From an uncultured Rhodospirillaceae bacterium (GTDB lineage Bacteria > Pseudomonadota > Alphaproteobacteria > Reyranellales > Reyranellaceae), in the NCBI GenBank assembly GCA_945952105.1, contig CAMFGZ010000022.1, positions 32,682 to 96,681 of the forward strand: DNA of 64,000 nucleotides, written 5' to 3'. Position numbers and translations under genes: made by a program. Below are positions 36,151 through 44,782 of this stretch, piece after piece. The notes under the pieces were generated by a model. It made no database searches, was not told the origin of the DNA, and saw only the letters and a program-made list of their open reading frames with translations. Position 1 is the first letter of the stretch. Each line of letters starts with the position of its first letter.

Positions 36151-36534
36151 CGCGGTCCGGTCGACGGCGGCTTCCTTCCGGTCCTCTTTCCGTGTCGTGT
36201 CCGGAGCGGCCGGCATCCCTTGCTTCGGCGTGACGTCCGGCAGCGTCGGCATGCGGCTGTCGGTCGTCGCGGGCGGCGTGATGACCGAGCGATCGGCGGT
36301 CGCGGGCGGTTCGATCACCCCGCCGGACTTGCCGAGTTCGCGCGAGGTGACGCCCGGGTTCGTGCCCTGCCCCGGCGCACCCGGCGCACCTGGCGCCTTG
36401 TCGGGCGAGGCGGTCGGCGGATCGGTGGAGATGTCCTGGCTCCTGGCCAACTCGCGCACCCGGTCGAGGCAGCCATCGGCGGCGGCAAGGCCAGGCCAAA
36501 ACGCAAGGACAACGGCGAAAATTCGCATGTGCAT
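36040..36534 (-). CDS. Small secreted protein of unknown function
   Basis: 164 residues with a clear signal peptide (MRIFAVVLAFWPGLAAADG) starting at 36534 or 36528. The mature part has a Pro/Thr/Gly-rich disordered middle (GAPGAPGQGTNPG, VITPPATTDSRMP) and a helical end (QALLVAARAEAERGQEANCLDTLEKARKLLE) resembling one TPR-like helix pair, with two cysteines overall. No family recognised. It runs against the preceding membrane-protein gene and overlaps it by 111 nt. Confidence 0.55.
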   Translation of the reverse strand: MHMRIFAVVLAFWPGLAAADGCLDRVRELARSQDISTDPPTASPDKAPGAPGAPGQGTNPGVTSRELGKSGGVIEPPATADRSVITPPATTDSRMPTLPDVTPKQGMPAAPDTTRKEDRKEAAVDRTALQALLVAARAEAERGQEANCLDTLEKARKLLERPEK

Positions 36535-36648
36535 GAAACGTCAAACGACGCCGTCCGGAGCCGGTTGCACCCTTGAATTGCGGGCCGGGAGCCCTAACAT
36601 AATGACTGCAAAATGCCGGGCTGAACCGGCGGCAACAGGGATGTCCAG

Positions 36649-37635
36649 ATGACCAGGTTTCGTTGGCTCGCGATCCTCGCGGCTTTGATCATTGCGGTGC
36701 CGTCGCTGGCCCCGTCGCCCGCCGACGCGCGGGCGGGCGGCGGCGGCGGCTCGGGCAGCCGCGGCAGCAAGTCGGGCCAGGCGCCGGCGCCGACCCAGAC
36801 CGCGCCGACCTCCAAGCCGGTCGAGCGTAGCACCACGCCGCAGCAGCAGTCGCCCTCGGCCAATCCGGCCAACACCGCCGCGGCCGGTGCCAAGCCGGGC
36901 TTCATGCAGCGCAATCCGTTCCTGTCGGGCCTGATGGGCGGCATGCTGGGCGCAGGCCTGATCGGCATGCTGTTCGGCGGCGGCTTCGGCGCGGGCCTCG
37001 CCGGCATGGCGGGCATGCTGGGCTTCCTGCTCCAGATCGCGCTGATCGGCGGCATCGTCTACTTCGCCGTCCGCTGGTGGAAGTCGCGCAACGGTGCGCC
37101 CGCCGCGGCCTTCGCCGGCGCGGGTGCCGGCGGCGGCAATCCGCTGGCTTCGCGCCCGGCGCTGCCGGAGGCGACGCCGATGGCCCGCACGGGTGCGCTG
37201 CCGATGATGGGCGGCGCCACGGCCGCGCCGCAGCTCGCCATCCTCGAAGCCGACTACAACGCCTTCGAGGGGCTGCTCAAAGACGTGCAGGCGGCCTACA
37301 GCGCGGGCGATCTCGCGAAGCTGCGCAGCCTCGTGACGCCGGAAATGCTGGGCTACTTCACCCAGGAACTTTCGGCCAATGCGAGCCGCGGCGTCGAGAA
37401 CAAGGTCGAGGCGGTCAACCTCGAGCAGGGCGACCTATCCGAAGCCTGGAGCGAGGGCCCGGTCGACTATGCGACGGTGGCGATGCGCTTCAGCATGATC
37501 GACGTCATGCGCAGCGTCGCCGACGGCCGCGTGGTCGAAGGCAATGCGCAGGTGCGGACGGAGGCCACGGAGGTCTGGACCTTCCTGCGCAGCCGTGGCG
37601 GCAACTGGATCCTCTCGGCGATCCAGCAGACCTGA
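36649..37635 (+). CDS. Tim44-like domain membrane protein
   Basis: 328 residues: signal or anchor at 1-27, a Gly/Ser/Pro-rich linker, Gly/Met-rich hydrophobic helices (about 88-142), then a Tim44-like/Mba1 (NTF2-fold) domain from about 195 to the end (FEGLLKDVQAAYSAGDLAKLRSLVTPEML, YFTQELSANASRGVENKVEAV, VWTFLRSRGGNWILSAIQQT). Bacterial Tim44-like proteins are membrane-associated and of unknown role; TimA-type names are used in Caulobacter relatives. A strong terminator follows. Confidence 0.85.
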   Translation: MTRFRWLAILAALIIAVPSLAPSPADARAGGGGGSGSRGSKSGQAPAPTQTAPTSKPVERSTTPQQQSPSANPANTAAAGAKPGFMQRNPFLSGLMGGMLGAGLIGMLFGGGFGAGLAGMAGMLGFLLQIALIGGIVYFAVRWWKSRNGAPAAAFAGAGAGGGNPLASRPALPEATPMARTGALPMMGGATAAPQLAILEADYNAFEGLLKDVQAAYSAGDLAKLRSLVTPEMLGYFTQELSANASRGVENKVEAVNLEQGDLSEAWSEGPVDYATVAMRFSMIDVMRSVADGRVVEGNAQVRTEATEVWTFLRSRGGNWILSAIQQT

Positions 37636-37663
37636 TCCGCACCCTCACTCTTCTGAAATGCAG

Positions 37664-37695
37664 AATCGGCCGGCCCTCAAGCCGGCCGATTTTCT
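37664..37695 (+). terminator. Rho-independent terminator after the Tim44-like gene
   Basis: An 11-bp stem (37664-37674 with 37681-37691) encloses a six-base loop and continues into TTCT after a T run. It lies 29 nt past the stop codon and separates this gene from the next Bug-type gene. Confidence 0.85.
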
Positions 37696-37770
37696 ATGTG
37701 CGGCCCGGTCCTTGCTCGGCCCGCTCCTTGAACGATAGCCTGTGGCCGGGGAAGGGAAGGAAGCAACGTC

Positions 37771-38745
37771 ATGACACGCCTGACACGAAGGGCCGCGCTT
37801 GCCGGCGCCGCGCTGTTGCCGCTCGGCCTCGCCGCGCCGTCGCGTGCGCAGGGAAAGTTTCCCGATCGTCCGATCCGGCTCATCATCCCCTGGGCCGCGG
37901 GCGGTCCGGCCGATGCGGGCTTCCGCATCCTCGCCGAGTCGGCGGCGAAGAAGCTCGGCCAACCCGTCGTTGTCGAGAACAAGGGCGGCGCCGCGGGCGT
38001 GCTGGGCGCGCTCGCGCTGCAGGACGCCAGGCCCGACGGCTACACGATCAGCCAGATGCACATGAGCGTGCTGCGCCAGCCGATGGTGAACGCCTCGCTC
38101 AAGTACGATCCGATCAAGGACCTGACCTACATCCTGCAGATCACCGGCTTCGTGATGGGCGTGGTCGTGCGCCCCGACTCGCCGTGGAAGACGCTGCCCG
38201 AGCTTTTAGCCTATGCGAAGGCCAATCCCGGCAAGCTGAACTGGGGCACGCTGGGCGCGGGCTCGACTCAGCATCTCGCCATGGAAGCGCTCGGCCTGAA
38301 GCAGGGCCTCACCTGGACGCATGCGCCCTATCGCGGCACCGCCGACACGCTGCGCGCGCTGATGGGCGGCGAGATCGACTTCGCGTCGGAGTCCTCGGGC
38401 TGGGCGCCGCTGGTCATGTCCGGCAAGCTGCGCCTGCTCGCGGTGTTCACCGCCACCCGCGCCAAACGCTTCCCCGACGTGCCGACGGTGCGCGAGCTCG
38501 GCCTAGAGATCGCCGTCGACAGTCCCGGCGGCCTGATCGGTCCGAAGGGCATGGACCCCGCCGTGGTTAAGATCCTCGCCGACGCCTTCCGCGAGGCCGC
38601 GGGCGAACCGAAGCACCTCGAGTTCCTCGACAACATGGACCAGCCGCTTCTCCTGCTCGACGGCCCCGCCTATCAGGCCCAGATGGCGAAGACGATGGAG
38701 CAGGAGCGCGAGCTGCTGAAGAAGCTGAATTTGCTGCAGACCTGA
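37771..38745 (+). CDS. Bug/TctC-type tripartite tricarboxylate transporter binding protein
   Basis: 324 residues; signal MTRLTRRAALAGAALLPLGL with cleavage near SRAQ. Typical Bug features: FPDRPIRLIIPWAAGGPADAG, KKLGQPVVVENKGGAAG, GKLNWGTLGAGSTQHLAMEALG and HAPYRGTADTLRALMGGEIDF. Orphan receptor: no TctAB genes are nearby. The end converges with the maleate-isomerase-like gene across a short repeat-containing gap. Confidence 0.9.
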   Translation: MTRLTRRAALAGAALLPLGLAAPSRAQGKFPDRPIRLIIPWAAGGPADAGFRILAESAAKKLGQPVVVENKGGAAGVLGALALQDARPDGYTISQMHMSVLRQPMVNASLKYDPIKDLTYILQITGFVMGVVVRPDSPWKTLPELLAYAKANPGKLNWGTLGAGSTQHLAMEALGLKQGLTWTHAPYRGTADTLRALMGGEIDFASESSGWAPLVMSGKLRLLAVFTATRAKRFPDVPTVRELGLEIAVDSPGGLIGPKGMDPAVVKILADAFREAAGEPKHLEFLDNMDQPLLLLDGPAYQAQMAKTMEQERELLKKLNLLQT

Positions 38746-38770
38746 TCGTTCATCGATCAATCAAACAACC

Positions 38771-38835
38771 ACCTCATCCTGAAGAGCAGCCCCAAACACT
38801 TACCTCATCCTGAGGAGGTTGGTGTTTTTGGAGGC
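38771..38835. repeat. Intergenic repeat with two CCTCATCCTGA-type units
   Basis: ACCTCATCCTGA occurs at 38771-38782 and again at 38802-38813 (the second unit reads on into GGAGG and is itself palindromic), and CCAAACAC (38791-38798) can pair with GTGTTTTTGG (38823-38832). It lies between two convergent stop codons, so it may terminate both. A related unit recurs at 56403. Confidence 0.55.
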
Positions 38836-38846
38836 GCGAAGAGACG

Positions 38847-39650
38847 CTACGACCTCAACAGCGCCCCATACCCCTCGATCGATGCGTGGATGCCCGAGAG
38901 CCTGAGGCAATGCCACAGGCTCGCCTGGTTGGCGCTGATCACCGGTCTTCCGAGGTCGCGTTCCAGCGTGTCGATGATCCCGACACAGCGGAAGCCGGTG
39001 CCGCCGATCAGCACGCCGTCGGCCTCGGGCGGACAGGCTTTGAGGATCTGCGCGTAGAGCGGCTCGATCTCCTGCTCGAAGCCCATGCCCTGCGGGTAGA
39101 GATCCTGCGGCGGCACGTCCCGCCACTTGCGGCCCGGGTCCATGCGCAGATGACCGACCGGCGCGTGGCCGTGATCGCCGTAGTAGCGCAGCGCCGCGCC
39201 CACCGTGTCGTCGGGAAACCACGCCGGCACGACGAGGAACGGCCGCCGCACGCCCGCGTGACGCAGCGCCGCCAGCGTGTCGAGCCCGTTGGTCGTGACC
39301 TTCGCCGCGTCGCCCGCGATGCCCGAACGCACGATCGAGGAGAGCGCGTCGACGGTCGCCTCGTCCCAACCCTTGCCGCCCACGACGCTGCTCGACGTGT
39401 GGGCGAAGACGACGGCCTGCAGCTTCATGGTCGAGAACTGCCTGGCCCCGCGCGCCAGATCGTCGGCGAGATCGACGCCGCTCCGGTCCGCGCGCCATTT
39501 CGCCCACGGCGTCGGCGCCGTCACCCGCGCGGCATGCACCGACACGCCCGGCGGCGCCATCGCCCACCATTCGGCTTCCGGCACCGCCTCGCTGCCGACG
39601 ATGAACAGCCCGATCCGGGCCCGCCAGCCCCAGTTGTCGTGGTGAGTCAC
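38847..39650 (-). CDS. Maleate isomerase / arylmalonate decarboxylase-like protein
   Basis: 267 residues of the Asp/Glu racemase superfamily, AMDase/maleate cis-trans isomerase branch: RIGLFIVGSEAVPEAEWWAMAPPGVSVHAAR at the start and GRPVISANQASLWHCLRLSGI at the end. The two positions that normally carry catalytic cysteines read differently: AHTSSS (83-88) in place of ACTSxS and GGTGFR (216-221) in place of SCTNLR. Cys222 is nearby but shifted. It may be a decarboxylase or isomerase with altered chemistry, or a non-catalytic relative. Confidence 0.75.
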   Translation of the reverse strand: MTHHDNWGWRARIGLFIVGSEAVPEAEWWAMAPPGVSVHAARVTAPTPWAKWRADRSGVDLADDLARGARQFSTMKLQAVVFAHTSSSVVGGKGWDEATVDALSSIVRSGIAGDAAKVTTNGLDTLAALRHAGVRRPFLVVPAWFPDDTVGAALRYYGDHGHAPVGHLRMDPGRKWRDVPPQDLYPQGMGFEQEIEPLYAQILKACPPEADGVLIGGTGFRCVGIIDTLERDLGRPVISANQASLWHCLRLSGIHASIEGYGALLRS

Positions 39651-39664
39651 GTGACGCCTCTCCG

Positions 39665-39790
39665 GTAAAGGTCCCTCGCTTACGCTCGGGATGACAATGG
39701 GTGTTGGAACGGGCGCAGTACGTCAATGCAGAAAAACCTGTCATCGTGGGCGGAGCAACTCCGCCCAGGAGCGCAGCGAAGGACCTTTAC
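39665..39790. repeat. Inverted-repeat element upstream of the amidotransferase gene
   Basis: Imperfect 22-23-nt arms (39665-39687 and 39769-39790; GTAAAGGTCC... against ...GGACCTTTAC) enclose about 80 nt that hold a separate perfect 8-bp hairpin with a CAA loop (39748-39766). The right arm ends 3 nt before ATG 39794, so any structure would cover the translation start of the next gene. Confidence 0.7.
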
Positions 39791-39793
39791 CTC

Positions 39794-40624
39794 ATGTGCG
39801 AACTCTTCTGCCTGTCCAGCCGCAAGCCGATGCGCGCCAGCTTCTCGCTGCGCCGGTTCGCCGGGCACGGCGCGGTCGCCACCGGCAATGTCGACGGCTG
39901 GGGCGTGGCGTTCCATGAAGGCCACGAGGTGCGGCTCTACAAGGAGCCCGAGCCCGCGAACGACAGCCCCTGGCTCGCCTTCATCGAGAAGCGCACCCTG
40001 CCGACGCGCCAGCTCGTCTCGCACATCCGCCGCGCGACGCAGGGCGGCAACAGCCTCGCCAACACCCAGCCCTTCGTGCGCGAGCTGGCCGGCCGCACGC
40101 ATCTCTTCGCGCACAATGGCGACCTGAAGGACGTCGTGACCCGCGCCGCCGAACCCGCGCATCGCTTCCATCCCGTCGGCCAGACCGATTCCGAAAGCGC
40201 CTTTTGCCTCCTGCTGGAACGGCTCGCGCCGCTGTGGCACCGCCGCGTCCCGCCGCTCGGGCTGCGGCTCGAAACGCTCGCCGCCTTCGCCGCCGAGATG
40301 CGCCCGCTCGGCACCTTCAACTTCCTCTACAGCGACGGCGAGTTCGTGTTCGGCCACGGCCATCGCCGGCGCCAGGCCGACGGCACGATGGGTCCGGGCC
40401 TGTGGTTTCGCCATCGCCACCGTGCCGAAGGCGCGCATCGGACAGGCGCCGAGCAGGGCGCGCACGAAACCGAGGCGGGTGTCGCGCTCCATCCCACCGA
40501 CGACGCGCAGGACCTGTCGCTGCTCGCCAGCGTCCCCGTCACCGCCGGCCACTGGCGGCCGTTGGCCGAAGGCGAGATCGTGGTGCTCGCGGGTGGCGAA
40601 CTCGCGGCGACGACAGCACAATAA
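39794..40624 (+). CDS. Class II glutamine amidotransferase domain protein (YafJ-like)
   Basis: 276 residues from ATG 39794; Cys2 (MCELFCLSS) is the N-terminal nucleophile once Met is removed. GWGVAFHEG, HIRRATQGG and FAHNGDL (the Asn/Gly oxyanion pair) are Ntn-hydrolase glutaminase features, and QTDSESAF completes them. It is a stand-alone glutaminase domain of the YafJ/EgtC type with no synthase partner; the acceptor is unknown. No ribosome site is obvious because an inverted repeat abuts the start. Confidence 0.85.
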   Translation: MCELFCLSSRKPMRASFSLRRFAGHGAVATGNVDGWGVAFHEGHEVRLYKEPEPANDSPWLAFIEKRTLPTRQLVSHIRRATQGGNSLANTQPFVRELAGRTHLFAHNGDLKDVVTRAAEPAHRFHPVGQTDSESAFCLLLERLAPLWHRRVPPLGLRLETLAAFAAEMRPLGTFNFLYSDGEFVFGHGHRRRQADGTMGPGLWFRHRHRAEGAHRTGAEQGAHETEAGVALHPTDDAQDLSLLASVPVTAGHWRPLAEGEIVVLAGGELAATTAQ

Positions 40625-40631
40625 CAAAATC

Positions 40632-40757
40632 CCGTCGTCTCGACCGGAGCCTCGCGCAGCGAGGCGCAGTGGAGAGACCTTCTTTCCCCCAAAAGCCGGC
40701 TGTGTGTTGAGAGAAGGTCTCTCCACTTCGCGCTACGCGCTCCGGTCGAGACGACGG
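40632..40757. repeat. Large imperfect inverted repeat between convergent genes
   Basis: Arms 40632-40683 and 40712-40757 are reverse complements over most of 46-52 nt (outer CCGTCGTCTCGACCGGAGC, inner TGGAGAGACCTTCT), with a 6-nt internal length difference and a 28-nt loop. Outside coding sequence, between the amidotransferase and amidohydrolase stops. It looks like a dispersed palindromic element that doubles as a bidirectional terminator. Confidence 0.8.
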
Positions 40758-40807
40758 AAGGGGGGGCCGATTGGATTGACGTCGTTCCGCTCTGGACGAC
40801 GGGGAGG

Positions 40808-41686
40808 TCAAAACCCGTAAAGCACCTTCGGATTGTCGACGAGGATCTTCTTCCGCACCGCCTCGTCCGGCACGCAGCGGAAGAAGTGGCGCAGCAGATC
40901 CTCCTCCTGCGGGATCGCCTCGGCCGCGTGGCCGACATGCGGCCAGTCGCTGCCCCAGACCAGCCGGTCGGGATTGGCGGCGACCAGCGCCTGCATGAAC
41001 GGCGCCGTGTCGTCGTAGGCCGCGCCCGGCCCGGCGCCCTGGCGGGTGTTGCGGTCGGCGCCCGAGAGCTTGCACCAGTAGCGGCCGGTCTTGAGCTTCT
41101 CGCAGAAATCGCGGAAGCCGGGAGTGTCCACGCCCTTGTCGGCCATGGTGCGGCCCATATGGTCGATCACGAAGTCGAAGGGCATCTTCTCCAGCGTCGG
41201 CGCCAGCTCCTTGAGATCGCCTGTCTCGACCCAGAGCTGGACGTGCCAGCCGCGCGCATGCAGGCGCGGCGCCAGCGCCACCAGGTCGTCGAGGCTCATG
41301 CCGCCCGAGGAGACCGGCTTGCCGTCCTGGCGCAGCAGGTTGATGCGCACGCCCTTGAAGCCCGCCTCGCTCAGCTCGTCGAGCCGGCGCTCGCTCACCT
41401 CGGGCTTCAGGATCGCCACGCCGCGCAGCCGGTCGCGATGGCGGCGCAGCGCGTCGAGCGTCACCTCGTTGTCGCCGCCGGCCGCCAGCGCATGGACGAT
41501 CACGCCGCGCGCGATGCCCATCCGGTCCCACAGCGCCAGCAGCGCCTCGACCGGCGTCTCCTGCAGCGGCGCGAACTTGCCGCCGTGCACGGCGGGGAAG
41601 CGGTCGTAGGGACCGTAGACATGGACGTGGCAGTCGGCGCTGCCGGCGGGGAGGGGGAAGGCGTCGAAGGGGGCGGGCTGGGTCAT
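40808..41686 (-). CDS. Amidohydrolase_2 family metal-dependent hydrolase
   Basis: 292 residues. DCHVHVYGP (18-26) gives the HxH metal motif, DHMGR the third-strand histidine and WGSDWPH the catalytic Asp strand, typical of amidohydrolase-2 enzymes such as 2-pyrone-4,6-dicarboxylate lactonase (LigI) and 4-sulfomuconolactonase. Lactone hydrolysis in aromatic-acid breakdown is likely, but the surrounding genes do not form such a pathway. Confidence 0.87.
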   Translation of the reverse strand: MTQPAPFDAFPLPAGSADCHVHVYGPYDRFPAVHGGKFAPLQETPVEALLALWDRMGIARGVIVHALAAGGDNEVTLDALRRHRDRLRGVAILKPEVSERRLDELSEAGFKGVRINLLRQDGKPVSSGGMSLDDLVALAPRLHARGWHVQLWVETGDLKELAPTLEKMPFDFVIDHMGRTMADKGVDTPGFRDFCEKLKTGRYWCKLSGADRNTRQGAGPGAAYDDTAPFMQALVAANPDRLVWGSDWPHVGHAAEAIPQEEDLLRHFFRCVPDEAVRKKILVDNPKVLYGF

Positions 41687-41796
41687 GGCCCCGAGCCTAG
41701 CCGAACCACAAAAGGAACACAGGCCGGCAACCGGCGTTGTCGACTAGCCTTTTCGCCCCTCGATCCGTCCTCGAACGCCCGGAGACAGCCCCTCCC

Positions 41797-42354
41797 ATGA
41801 AGCCCGCCGCCCGCCGCTTCGGCCTCGCCGCCACCGTTGCCGCCGCCATTGCCGCTTCCCTGGCCGCCGCCGGCTGCGCCCAGTTCGACCAGGCCTTCGC
41901 GCCGCCGCCGCCCAGCGCGCTGTCGCAGCCGATCCCGGCCTCGGAGGTCGAGTGGTCGCGCAAGAGCGGCGCCAACACGGTGAGCGGCATCGCGACCATG
42001 AAGGCGGGCGACACGACCCGCACCTGCGCCGGCCAGGCCGCCAACCTCATCCCCGACAGCGCCTATGCCCGCGCCCGCATGACGGCGATCTTCGGCAACG
42101 ACACGCGCGGCACCCGCGCCGCCAGCCTGGCTCCGGTGAAGTTCGACCGCGACGACCCGCTCTACGTCTCGACCCTGCGCCGCACCACCTGCGACGCCTC
42201 CGGCAGCTTCTCCTTCCCGCGCGTCCCCGACGGCGTCTGGTACGTCACGACCGCCGTGAAGTGGGACGGCCCGGGCGACCGCGCCGAGGGCGGCTCGATG
42301 ATGAAGCGGGTGGACGTGCGGGGCGGGAAGCTGGTGAAGGTGACGTTGCCTTAG
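41797..42354 (+). CDS. Predicted lipoprotein of unknown function
   Basis: 185 residues from ATG 41797. A lipobox LAAAGC places the lipidated cysteine at Cys27. The mature part has two further cysteines and an IATMKAGDTTRTCAGQAANLIPD stretch and SFSFPRVPDGVWYVTTAVKW, suggesting a small beta-sandwich (carboxypeptidase regulatory-like). No family name can be given. It is the last high-GC gene before the accessory island. Confidence 0.7.
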   Translation: MKPAARRFGLAATVAAAIAASLAAAGCAQFDQAFAPPPPSALSQPIPASEVEWSRKSGANTVSGIATMKAGDTTRTCAGQAANLIPDSAYARARMTAIFGNDTRGTRAASLAPVKFDRDDPLYVSTLRRTTCDASGSFSFPRVPDGVWYVTTAVKWDGPGDRAEGGSMMKRVDVRGGKLVKVTLP

Positions 42355-42527
42355 AGACGATTGCGCTGAGTAGATTTGCACGCACGATTGCATGTTGGCT
42401 TCACTGTCTGCATGCGTCGCAACAATAGGTTGACCAGCGGGATCCTGCATAGGCACTCGCTAGAGAAGAGAGCCGATGCCCCAATTTGCATGTTGGTGGC
42501 CAACCAGTCCGCAATCTAATTCAATTG

Positions 42528-44768
42528 ATGTATGCAAAAATTAGTTGTAATGTATTTGCGTATATTAATCAGAAATTGCTGTTAATCGTGGAAGCTATAC
42601 GGCAGCCATATCAATTCCAAGCAGACCGCGCGATCACACTTCTCGAAGCCGACAGGCTTGACCGCGGAAAATTTGTCGAAAGCTTGAGTGCTGTACTACT
42701 TAAAGCGGGGAGCCAGGCTGCAACTGGCGTGACTGTTGGACTGGTTGGGCGTTGGGGCGAAGGTAAATCTTCGGTCCTGCATTTGCTCCATCATGATCTG
42801 ATCGTGCGGAATCATAAAACTGTTGTTGTCGAATTTTCACCTTGGCTCGTGAGTCAGCGGCATGATTTGGTTCGCTCTTTTTTTGAGGAGCTTGGGAGAG
42901 CCGTTGGTAAGGAGTTCCTCGGGGAGATTCATGCAGATCGAAGATCTCAACAAAGTGAAGAGCTTCTTGGCGCTCTCGCAGATTATGTAGATCGAATTGC
43001 CCCGGCAGTGGATGCGCTTCAATCTGGTGCCGGTGTGGCGACAAAGGTCGCTGCTTTTGTCCTAAAACGTATCTCCAATGTCTACGGTGATTTGCGCGCA
43101 AAGGAACAGAAGCTAGCCGCGCTAAAGTTGCGTGTCGAATTGCTGCTTGCGGCACTGCAGGTTCCGGTCGTTGTGTTGATCGATGAAGTGGATCGCATTG
43201 ACGATTCAGATGTACGAGAACTCATGCATCTTGTGAGGGCTGTCGCAGACTTTCCAAGTATTTCATATGTACTTGCGTATGACGAAAAGAGAGTGGCAGA
43301 AGCGCTTGGCTTTCAATCATCTTCTAGGCGGGAGCGCGTCGAGAGAGGCCGAAAGTATTTGGAAAAGATTGTCCAAATACCAATTCAGCTTCCTATAGTC
43401 TTTGATAGTGAGCTGTTTCAGTTGCTGGATGAATCCGTTAAGTGTGCCCTTAGTGGCAGTGATATAGATTTCGATGGAGTGGGCCAGAACAGGTATCGAG
43501 AAGTGCGCGCCATTATCGTGCCTAGGCTTCTCGAGAACGCTCGTGACATTAGTCGATTGACTGCGTCGTTTGCTCATCGCGTTGGTTTGATCGGCGGCGA
43601 TGTTGAATGGCCAGATATCCTTGGATATGTGGCATTGACACTTTATGCGCCGGAACTTTCTGTGCGGATAAAGTCTATGCCTGGCGATTTCGTTTTCGGC
43701 TCTTCTGTGTTGATAAAGGCAAATCAGTCGTTCGACCAGTTTTTTGAATCTATAACGATCAATAGTGAACGCTCGCCAGTGGTTCAGGATTTGATCGGCT
43801 TTTTGTTTCCTGCGATCTCAAAAAAGAGAAGTCCAACCGATTGTTCGTTGGACGACATTGCATTTCGGCGGCCCTTGCTAACTTTGCTTAGAATGAAAGC
43901 GTTATCGAGTGACATTAGTCGCCGGAGTGTAATCGAACTTAGTGAGATGGATCAGGCGGACCGGTACGACGCGGTGCGAAGTTTAGTCGCCGCCGGCAAG
44001 GCGATGGCACTTGCTGAGCGACTCGCGAACCTTGTGAGACAGGGTGAAGTCTCAAACGCTGAGAGTGTTTGGATTGATCTACTTACCGCAATCGATCAAA
44101 TCCATGTATCGACATGGTCCGCATTGCTAGAGCAAATGATGGCTCGCCGCGAGGTGTCAGATGTAATGCTCTCGTTAGTACTCACTGAAAGTTCGTTTGC
44201 ATCAAGCTTGCGAACAATAGTGGATGCGCTTCGTCAGAATGGTAGCTTGGATGCCGCGGCAATTCTGATCCGAAGAATTGGATTGAATCTTCAACGTGGA
44301 AACAAAAAATTCGAAGAGCAAGTTGCAGATATCGGAATCAATCAGGAGTGGTTCAAGGAGATTGGCGGAGATGTAGTTTCCTTGCAGAAGAGGTTGGCGG
44401 CAGAAAGGGGCGACCTGCTTGATGTTGGGCTTGGGTATCTGGCGCGAGAGCTTGGCGTGTGGGAAAGCCAGGACAAGGATGCTTACACTAGGCAGCTGCT
44501 TCGTAGCGATGAGGCGTTTGATAGTTTTATTCTCAACTGTTTCGGCGCTTACTATTCGACGGATAGTCAAGCTATCGACGAGCTGTTTATGCCACTTAAT
44601 CTTTTTAAGAACAGATTCTTAGCAAGATACCGAGAGCTACCTGTTAGTGCTGAGATAGAATTGAGGCAGGCATATCTTAAGGCGGCGGAGAACTTGAATA
44701 TCGATGACGATTTGGACTCTTCGGCAAAGCCTGTAGACAAAGAGCCGGACCCTGGCCGGACTTTGTGA
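42528..44768 (+). CDS. KAP-family P-loop NTPase
   Basis: About 746 residues if ATG 42528 is used; TTG 42486 and GTG 42588 are alternatives and none has a ribosome site. Walker A is GRWGEGKS (74-81), VVEFSPW (100-106) is the strand typical of KAP proteins, and Walker B is VLIDEVDRID (216-225); SYVLAYDEKRVAEAL fits the sensor-1 strand. KAP NTPases usually carry membrane helices inserted in the P-loop domain; here the insert (about 155-185) is only weakly hydrophobic, so this looks soluble. The C-terminal ~450 residues are helical with no known domain. Base and codon use are clearly A+T-richer than core genes. Related NTPases occur in phage-exclusion and mobile regions. Confidence 0.82.
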   Translation: MYAKISCNVFAYINQKLLLIVEAIRQPYQFQADRAITLLEADRLDRGKFVESLSAVLLKAGSQAATGVTVGLVGRWGEGKSSVLHLLHHDLIVRNHKTVVVEFSPWLVSQRHDLVRSFFEELGRAVGKEFLGEIHADRRSQQSEELLGALADYVDRIAPAVDALQSGAGVATKVAAFVLKRISNVYGDLRAKEQKLAALKLRVELLLAALQVPVVVLIDEVDRIDDSDVRELMHLVRAVADFPSISYVLAYDEKRVAEALGFQSSSRRERVERGRKYLEKIVQIPIQLPIVFDSELFQLLDESVKCALSGSDIDFDGVGQNRYREVRAIIVPRLLENARDISRLTASFAHRVGLIGGDVEWPDILGYVALTLYAPELSVRIKSMPGDFVFGSSVLIKANQSFDQFFESITINSERSPVVQDLIGFLFPAISKKRSPTDCSLDDIAFRRPLLTLLRMKALSSDISRRSVIELSEMDQADRYDAVRSLVAAGKAMALAERLANLVRQGEVSNAESVWIDLLTAIDQIHVSTWSALLEQMMARREVSDVMLSLVLTESSFASSLRTIVDALRQNGSLDAAAILIRRIGLNLQRGNKKFEEQVADIGINQEWFKEIGGDVVSLQKRLAAERGDLLDVGLGYLARELGVWESQDKDAYTRQLLRSDEAFDSFILNCFGAYYSTDSQAIDELFMPLNLFKNRFLARYRELPVSAEIELRQAYLKAAENLNIDDDLDSSAKPVDKEPDPGRTL

Positions 44769-44782
44769 ATCGATTAAGGCTC

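Noticed and set aside
42355..42527. tRNA or integrase attachment site at the left edge of the island
   Set aside because: No cloverleaf, no integrase gene, and only short GCATGTTGG repeats (42389 and 42488 areas) that are too brief to count as att sites.
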